From Prorocentrum cordatum (lineage: Eukaryota; Sar; Dinophyceae; Prorocentrales; Prorocentraceae), in contig CAUYUJ010021137.1 of NCBI GenBank assembly GCA_963575745.1, positions 1-64,000 on the forward strand: a stretch of DNA of 64,000 bases, written 5' to 3'. This document shows, in pieces, positions 58,576-64,000 of the stretch. The notes beneath the pieces were generated by a model. It saw nothing but the letters and a program-made list of their open reading frames with translations. It was not told where the DNA came from and made no database searches. The number at the start of each line of letters is the position of its first letter. Within the stretch, counting starts at the first letter, position 1. The position numbers and the translations under genes are program-made.

Positions 58576-58676
58576 AGGAGGAGGAGGAGGAGGAGGAGGA
58601 GGAGGAGGAGGAGGAGGAGGAGGGGGAGGAGGAGGAGGAGGAGGAGGAGGAGGAGGAGGAGGAGGAGGGGGAGGCG
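58576..58676. repeat. (GGA)n purine tract
   Basis: About 100 bp of nearly pure GAG triplets with two GGGG interruptions. Positions 58677-59595 hold no recognised gene. Confidence 0.93.
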
Positions 58677-59595
58677 AGGGGCCGCCGATCTTACGCCCTG
58701 AAGGGCGCATCTCCAGCATCCGCTTTGCCTCCGCACCTCCGTGTGCCGTCGGAGGATGCGCACGCCTGCGCCGCGGTGTGCCCGAGCCCGCGGCGCGGGC
58801 GCGGGAGCCGGGGCGGGGCGAGGAGAACAGAGGGCTTCTCCGGCCGGCAGCTGGCCAAGCTCGTCTTGGCCTATCAGGCGGGGCTGCGGCGGCTGATGCT
58901 GCAACAGGGCAAGAAACAATGACATACACGTGCTCGTTTTCCTATTCACTGTTTTGCCGATCGGCGCGGGCCCTCGCACCCCCTCCCCCCCCCTCCCCCC
59001 TGGAGTAGATCTTGGCTGCTTTTTGGCGCCTGTCTCAAGCAGGTGGAGTCTCCCCCGTAGGACGCACTGCTGCAAACAGTCGCATGAATCAGAGGTCCGG
59101 AGCCAGACCCACCCCCCTCCTTCCCCCTTCCGCCCAATGTCGAAACGCCGAATAAGAAAACTCGCACCACATAAAAAACTCAGACCTCAGAGTTTTTATG
59201 CTCATGTCATTGTCTGTTCCCCCATGCTAGGGCTCCTGGCGTTGCTTTCTGCTTTCTCTGCTGGCGCGCGCATGTCGCTCACTCCTGGGAGCGCATGCAC
59301 ACCGTTGATGCCTGAGGGCCCGCGTGCGACTCCGCAGCTTGAGCCACCCCTTTCCTGGTGTCCCCTTCTGCCTCCTGCGGCGGCCTCTCTGAATCCCCCG
59401 CGCTCGCTGGCTGCTCGTTGGCGTCCCGTTTCCAGGAGGTTGATACAACCCCGGCCCTGCCGAGTATCGGAGGTTGGGGGGTGAGATCGCAGTGGAACGG
59501 AGACCTCCAACCGGGAAATCGTTGCGTTTTGTGAGTGTCGTGCGTGCGGGCGAGGCGAAGCTGCGTGGGCGCGCAAGAGGAATGAACCCGCCGTT

Positions 59596-60060
59596 GCTAG
59601 GGCCAAGTCAAGACAAATGTTTCTCCTCCGTCCGTCCGTCCGGCGGTGGCTTGAGCGGTGTCCCGCGGTGTCCCGTGGTGTCACGAGGTGTCCCGTGGTG
59701 TCCGATGTTTCTCCTCCGTCCGTCCGTCTGGCGGTGGCTTGAGCGGTGTCCCGCGGTGTCCCGTGGTGTCACGAGGTGTCCCGTGGTGTTCGATGTTTCT
59801 CCTCCGTCTGTCCGTCCGGCGGTGGCTTCAGCGGTGTCCCGCGGTGTTACGTGGTGTCCCTTTGTGTCCCGTGGTGTCCGCCGTTGCTAGGGCGAAGTCA
59901 AGATAAATGTTTCTCCGTCCGCCCGACGGTGGCTTGAGCGGTGTCCCGCGGTGTTGCGTGGTGTCCCTTTGTGTCCCGTGGTGTCCGCCGTTGCTAGGGC
60001 GAAGTCAAGACAAATGATTCTCCCCCGCCCGCCCGTCCGTCCGTCCTGCGGTGGCTCGCG
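59596..60060. repeat. About 110-bp tandem: GTTGCTAGGG / TCCGTCCG / GTGTCCCGTG units
   Basis: GTTGCTAGGG(C)-AAGTCAAGA occurs at about 59596, 59884 and 59992; TTTCTCCTCCGTCCGTC and GGCGGTGGCTT(G/C)AGCGGTG recur at about 59620, 59708, 59794 and 59910. Each is followed by GTGTCCCG(C/T)GGTGT repeats. Non-coding. Confidence 0.88.
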
Positions 60061-61060
60061 GTGGCCCGTGGTGTCCCGTGGTGTCCCGTGGTGTTCCGTG
60101 GTGTCCTCGATAGTGAGATCGATAGTGAGATCGATACTGAGATCGATGTGGTGCCTCGAGGTGTCCCGTGGTGTCCCGTGGTGTCCCAGAAAGTGAGATC
60201 GATAGTGAGATCGATAATGAGATCGACAAGTGTCCCGTGGCGTCCCGTTGAGTGAGATCGATCGTGAGATCGATAGTAAGATCGATAGTGATATTGATGT
60301 GGTGCCCCGAGGTGTCCCGTGGTGTCCCGTGGTGTCCCAAAAAGTGAGATCGATAGTGAGATCGATAATGAGATCGATAGGTGTCCCGTGGTGTCCCGTT
60401 GAGTGAGATCGATAGTGAGATAGATAGTGAGATCGATACTGAGATCGATGTGGTGCCCCGAGGTGTCCCGTGGTGTCCCGTGGTGTCCCAGAAAGTGAGA
60501 TCGATAGTGAGATCGATAATGAGATCGACAGGTGTCCTGTGGTGCCCCGTGGTGTCCCGTGGTCTCCCGTTGAGTGAGATCGATAGTGAGATCGATAGTG
60601 AGATCGATGTGGTGCCCCGACGTGTCCCGTGGTGTCCCGTGGTGCCCCAAAAAGTGAGATCGATAGTGAGATCGATCGTGAGATCGACAGGTGTCCTGTG
60701 GTGCCCCGTGGTGTCCCGTGGTTTCCCGTTGAGTGAGATCGATAGTGTAATCGATAGTGAGATCGATATTGAGATCGATGTGGTGTCCCGGGATGTCCCG
60801 TTGTGTCCCGTGGTGTCCTATGGTGTCCCGTTGAGTGAGATCGATCGTGAGATCGATAGTGAGACCGATAGTGAGACCGAGAGATGTCTCGAGGTGTCCC
60901 GTGTCTGTCCCGTGGTAGCCCGTGGTGTCCCGTGGTGCCTTTTTGAGTGAGATCGATAGTAAGATCGGTAGTGAAATCGACAAGTGCCCCGTGGTGTCCC
61001 ATGGTGTCCCGTGGTGTCCCAATGAGTGAGATTGATAGGAGATCGATAGAGTCAGATGTT
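60061..61060. repeat. Higher-order minisatellite of GTGAGATCGATA and GTGTCCCGTG
   Basis: Runs of 2-4 GTGAGATCGATA (12 bp) alternate with runs of 3-5 GTGTCCCGTG (10 bp). GATGTGGTG at 60143, 60297, 60447, 60606 and 60777 shows a higher-order period of about 150-170 bp. Long frames on both strands (DIDLTIDL-type) are repeat translation. It is the continuation of the GTGTCCCGTG motif at 59650 onward. Confidence 0.93.
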
Positions 61061-61800
61061 GGGCCCCCCCCCCTCTCCCCCCCCACAACCTCCTTATCAC
61101 CCGGAGGGTGGTCGTATAGGTATAGGCGAATTGCCCTTTGTCTGTCCTCGAGGGGGGGCCGCGCCCGCAGTGTGAGCTGGCCTGCGCCCGCTGGGTCTGG
61201 TCCCAGGTCGTTTTCACTCGAGGGTGTTCTGCTAGATGGGATTCGGCTCCCCTTTTGTTCGCGTGGCGGGTGATGGAAAAGGCGCTCCTTTGCAAATACG
61301 TCGGCTTCGGCACCGCCTGATTCCGAGGCTTTGCCTCCTCCCGGCCTCGTTCTGAGGCTGCGCCCCCCTTTTCCTCCCCCATCCCTGGTTAATTCAAGCT
61401 TCGCGCGGCCCGCTTAGCTTCGACCAGAAGAGGTGCGCTTTAGACCCGCGAATCAAAAAAGTTCGCGTGGCGGGCACGGAACGCTTACGTACGGGTGGAG
61501 TTCTTGGGCCTGGGGGCGTTTCTGTGGTGCCTCCGGGGGTTCAGGAGAGTGGCGACAGATCCATCGCGCAGACGAGGGGGCCCTCCGTGCCAAAGGGCCC
61601 CTAGCAAGATGGAGTTCGCAGTTTCATCATATTCTTCCTCCCCGCCAGGGCTGTTCTCATGACTCTGTCAACAGCGTGCAAGCGCTCATGCTCGAGAAGC
61701 CCGCTGAGGGCCACGCATGCCGGCCGACGTTCGCTAGCCGGCTCGCCTCTTGGCACTTCGGCTGCCGACGCCCCGCAATCTTACGCATGGTTCATTTCTA
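61061..61800. other. Unassigned sequence
   Basis: No ORF with protein-like composition, no repeat and no RNA gene were recognised. Confidence 0.4.
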
Positions 61801-61818
61801 ATTATCCGAACGTTCTTT

Positions 61819-61922
61819 GATCTTTTGGGGGCCAAGATCATTTCATTTCTAATTGTTCTATCCTGGGCCTCTTCCTGGCCACTAGGGGGCCAGGAACAAT
61901 TAGAAACGAGCACAATTAGAAA
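61819..61922. repeat. Two foldbacks followed by a 17-bp tandem
   Basis: GATCTTTTGG-GGG-CCAAGATC (61819-61839) and TTTCTAATTGTTC...CCTGGCC / GGCCAGGAACAATTAGAAA (61846-61906) can form stems. The right arm runs into AATTAGAAACGAGCAC repeated about two and a half times and then into a purine tract. Possibly a decayed terminator-like or SINE end; no independent support. Confidence 0.6.
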
Positions 61923-61934
61923 CGAGCACGATTA

Positions 61935-62330
61935 GGAGGAGGAGGAGGAGGAGGAGGAGGATGAAGAGGAGGAGGAAGAGGAGGAGGAGGAGGAGGAGGA
62001 GGAGGAGGAGGAGAGAGAGAGAGGAGGAGGGGGGGAGGAGGAGGAGGAGGAGGAGGAGGAGGAGGAGGAGGAGGAGGAGGAGGAGGAGGAGAAGGAGGAG
62101 GAGGAGGAGGAGGAGAGGGAGGAGGCGGGGGAGGAGTGGAAGAGGAGGAGGAGGAGGAGGGAGGAGGAGGAGGAGGAGGAGGAGGAGGAGAGGAGGAGAG
62201 GAGGAGAGGGAGGAGGAGGGGAGGAGGAGGAGGAGCAGCAGGACCAGGACGAGGAGGAGGAGGAGGAGGAGGAGGAAGAGGAGGAGGAGGAGGAGGAGGA
62301 GGAGGAGGAGGAGGAGGAGAAGGATTTGAC
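61935..62330. repeat. (GGA)n purine tract, about 400 bp
   Basis: The longest nearly pure AGG tract in the window. Poly-R, poly-E, poly-G and poly-L frames across it are artefacts. No LINE was found on either side. Confidence 0.95.
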
Positions 62331-63219
62331 GAGGATGCGACGTTCTGGCTACTGAGCCGTGCCCCCTTCGGTCCGAGGCTCCCCCCCGCGCCCCCCCGCC
62401 CTGCCGGAGCAGTCCACGCCGCAGGGGAGGAGCAGCCCCCCCCCGCTCGGGCACGCGCCCTAGAGTTAAGTCGGGCTCTCCCTCTACAGGGGGAATGTTC
62501 AAAAATAGTTAAAACATAGTCTGGGAGCGATTTTTTCTGCGCGCGGCCTCACGTTTTCGGCAGGGCGCCTCGGCCACCAGGGCAGTCTCTGACTCGAACG
62601 CAGAGCTCGCCGAGGGTTTGCCGCGGGGCTGGCTGCGCCTGCCTGGGCGCGGGGCGCAGGATCTGCCGTGGGTCTGCCGTGGTGCCGGCGTCGTCCACGT
62701 AGGCGCGTGCAAGACAAACGGCTCGGCGACGGGTATCTCATGAACGCCTCTCAGGCTAAGCCGGAGACTTCCTCGGGAAACCCTGCCGGCAGATTGCCTT
62801 GAGTCGGGCCGGGGAGCGTTCAGGGATGTCCATTTGCATTTCTCGAGAGGTCAGCGGGATCCCTGCATCATTCACGTGCGTTTCTGCTTTGTTTTGTGGA
62901 GTGCACTAGTCGTGCAGCTGCCATCGCCCACTGCCCGATCCGAGAAGGAATCGGCCCTCGCTGGCTGATGCCTCTGGATCTCAGTGAGGTGCCACCGTTT
63001 GGGCCCCACTCCTCGTAAGAGAATGGCTCCTGTGCCGGGCCTGTGATGCCTTTTGCAGGGCAAGGGGTACGTCGAAACCAGCCTCAGAGGCTGGAGTCTG
63101 AAGCCACGTCGCCGTGGTTCTGACAACACGATCGGACTTCCGGTGGACCGAGGTAGGGCCTGCTGTACGAGTCTGCACGCGCTTAAGGGGGATCTGCGAT
63201 GCCACGTAGCATGTTACCG
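62331..63219. other. Unassigned sequence
   Basis: No gene or repeat was recognised; GC-rich to about 62720. Confidence 0.4.
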
Positions 63220-63560
63220 AGGGGTAGATCTCTCTCCCTCTCCCTCTCTCTTTCCCCCTCTCTCCTTCTCTCTATGTCTGCATCTGTGTCCCTCCTTGCC
63301 TTTCTCTATCTGTACACACACACTATCTGCCTCCCTTTTCCATCCACTCCCTCTCTTCTCCCTCTCCTTCTCCTTACCAAAACGGGGAGGAGGAGGAAGA
63401 GGAGGAACTCACGAGGAGGATGAGGCGGCGCCACTGCAATATGTCCTCCTTCCTGTCCTCTTTGTATCTTTGGTTTTTCTCTCTCCTTCTCCCTCTCTAT
63501 TTTTTTTTGTTCTCTCTCTCTCTCTATTTTCTTTCTCCCTCTCCTCTCCAGCCTCCACTT
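63220..63560. repeat. (CT)n/(CCT)n pyrimidine tracts with a short GGA run
   Basis: CTCTCCCTCTC-type tracts at 63228-63380 and 63475-63550, separated by GGAGGAGG (63386-63425). Confidence 0.85.
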
Positions 63561-64000
63561 GATTGGATTGGCACCGCGTGATTGAACAACTCATTCGGCA
63601 CAAGTGTCGATGGGGGTCGCCACAGACGCACACCGATGCGACTTCGCATGCCGCAGGGTGGGCCAGAGGGCACTCGGGCGACATGGCATTCAGATCAATC
63701 GCTCAGTGGAACTGCCAGCAGGATGAAGGGGGGAACACGGGCAAACAACAATGGCCACGGGCATCACGGCCAACAGTGGTAGGAACGTGCTCGAGGACGA
63801 GGGCTTGTGCCCCTGAGGCAGCGGAGCAGTCGCCCGGCGAGAGCGACTGCCCATGGCAGCACGGTGTGCGATGTCACATGGCACGGCAGTGCGATCATGG
63901 TTCGCCAGGGTCGAATCCTTTACCCTCAAAGCAGGAAGCGGTACCCATAGCCCGTTCTCCCCTTTTGGGGCCCCCTGGGAGGCCCTCGTCGCCACCGCTG
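63561..64000. other. Right end, no supported feature
   Basis: Unremarkable sequence to the window edge. A GGGTCGAATCC near 63909 resembles a tRNA B box, but no acceptor stem or A box could be built around it. Confidence 0.4.

Noticed and set aside
57526-58929. 467-codon minus-strand open frame
   Set aside because: Proline run over the AGG tract and GC-driven composition; crosses the MITE-like hairpin; no domain.

Overview
The window reads as nuclear DNA of a dinoflagellate. The best evidence is three essentially exact copies of the dinoflagellate spliced leader (DinoSL, CCGTAGCC...GGCTCAAG) embedded in the genomic sequence at 7333-7354, 20940-20961 and, on the minus strand, 42607-42628. Each lies at the 5' end of a non-LTR retrotransposon. 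High GC, very abundant tandem repeats and the absence of any recognisable host gene fit a large dinoflagellate genome; I cannot name the genus. No rRNA, tRNA, CRISPR array or housekeeping gene could be supported.

Layout. Five LINE-like elements supply almost all coding sequence. LINE-A (minus, about 760-5802) is a frameshifted endonuclease (EN)-reverse transcriptase (RT) element with three C2H2-like fingers after the RT. LINE-B (plus, 7333-11413) has an SL relic, an intact ORF1 and an ORF2 whose frame is open but which has lost the RT core and half of the EN. LINE-C (plus, about 11764-20640) has visibly lower GC and an unusual multi-ORF layout: ORF1, EN-RT ORF2 and ORF3 lie in one frame separated by two single stop codons, followed by three further unrecognised ORFs, two of them preceded by degenerate SL relics. 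LINE-D (plus, 20940-26559) is the best preserved: SL relic, ORF1 and a 1323-aa ORF2 with all EN and RT motifs. LINE-E (minus, 34314-42628) has SL, ORF1, EN, RT, zinc knuckle, RNase H and a C-terminal zinc motif, but is broken by frameshifts and split by a satellite block.

Between and after the LINEs are tandem and dispersed repeats: a 430-bp tandem (26867-27780), a 66-bp satellite with CACGTG dyads (27960-29560), a 76/90-bp satellite plus (GAT)n block present three times (39208-41093, 43440-45172, and inverted 49036-50230), paralogous 0.6-kb units (46838-48720), a triple composite unit (50355-53985), a TATG array interrupted by an inverted-repeat-bounded TTTAGC-type array (54280-55800), a MITE-like hairpin (58220-58409) and a GATCGATA/GTGTCCCGTG minisatellite (59596-61060). 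Long (CCT)n tracts on the coding strand flank nearly every LINE.

How it fits together (inference): LINE mRNAs were SL trans-spliced, reverse transcribed with the leader attached and inserted next to (CCT)n microsatellites. LINE-D is the only plausible source of active enzymes here. LINE-C may be a LINE that accreted further SL-bearing cDNAs, or a genuinely polycistronic element; it is the most novel object in the window.
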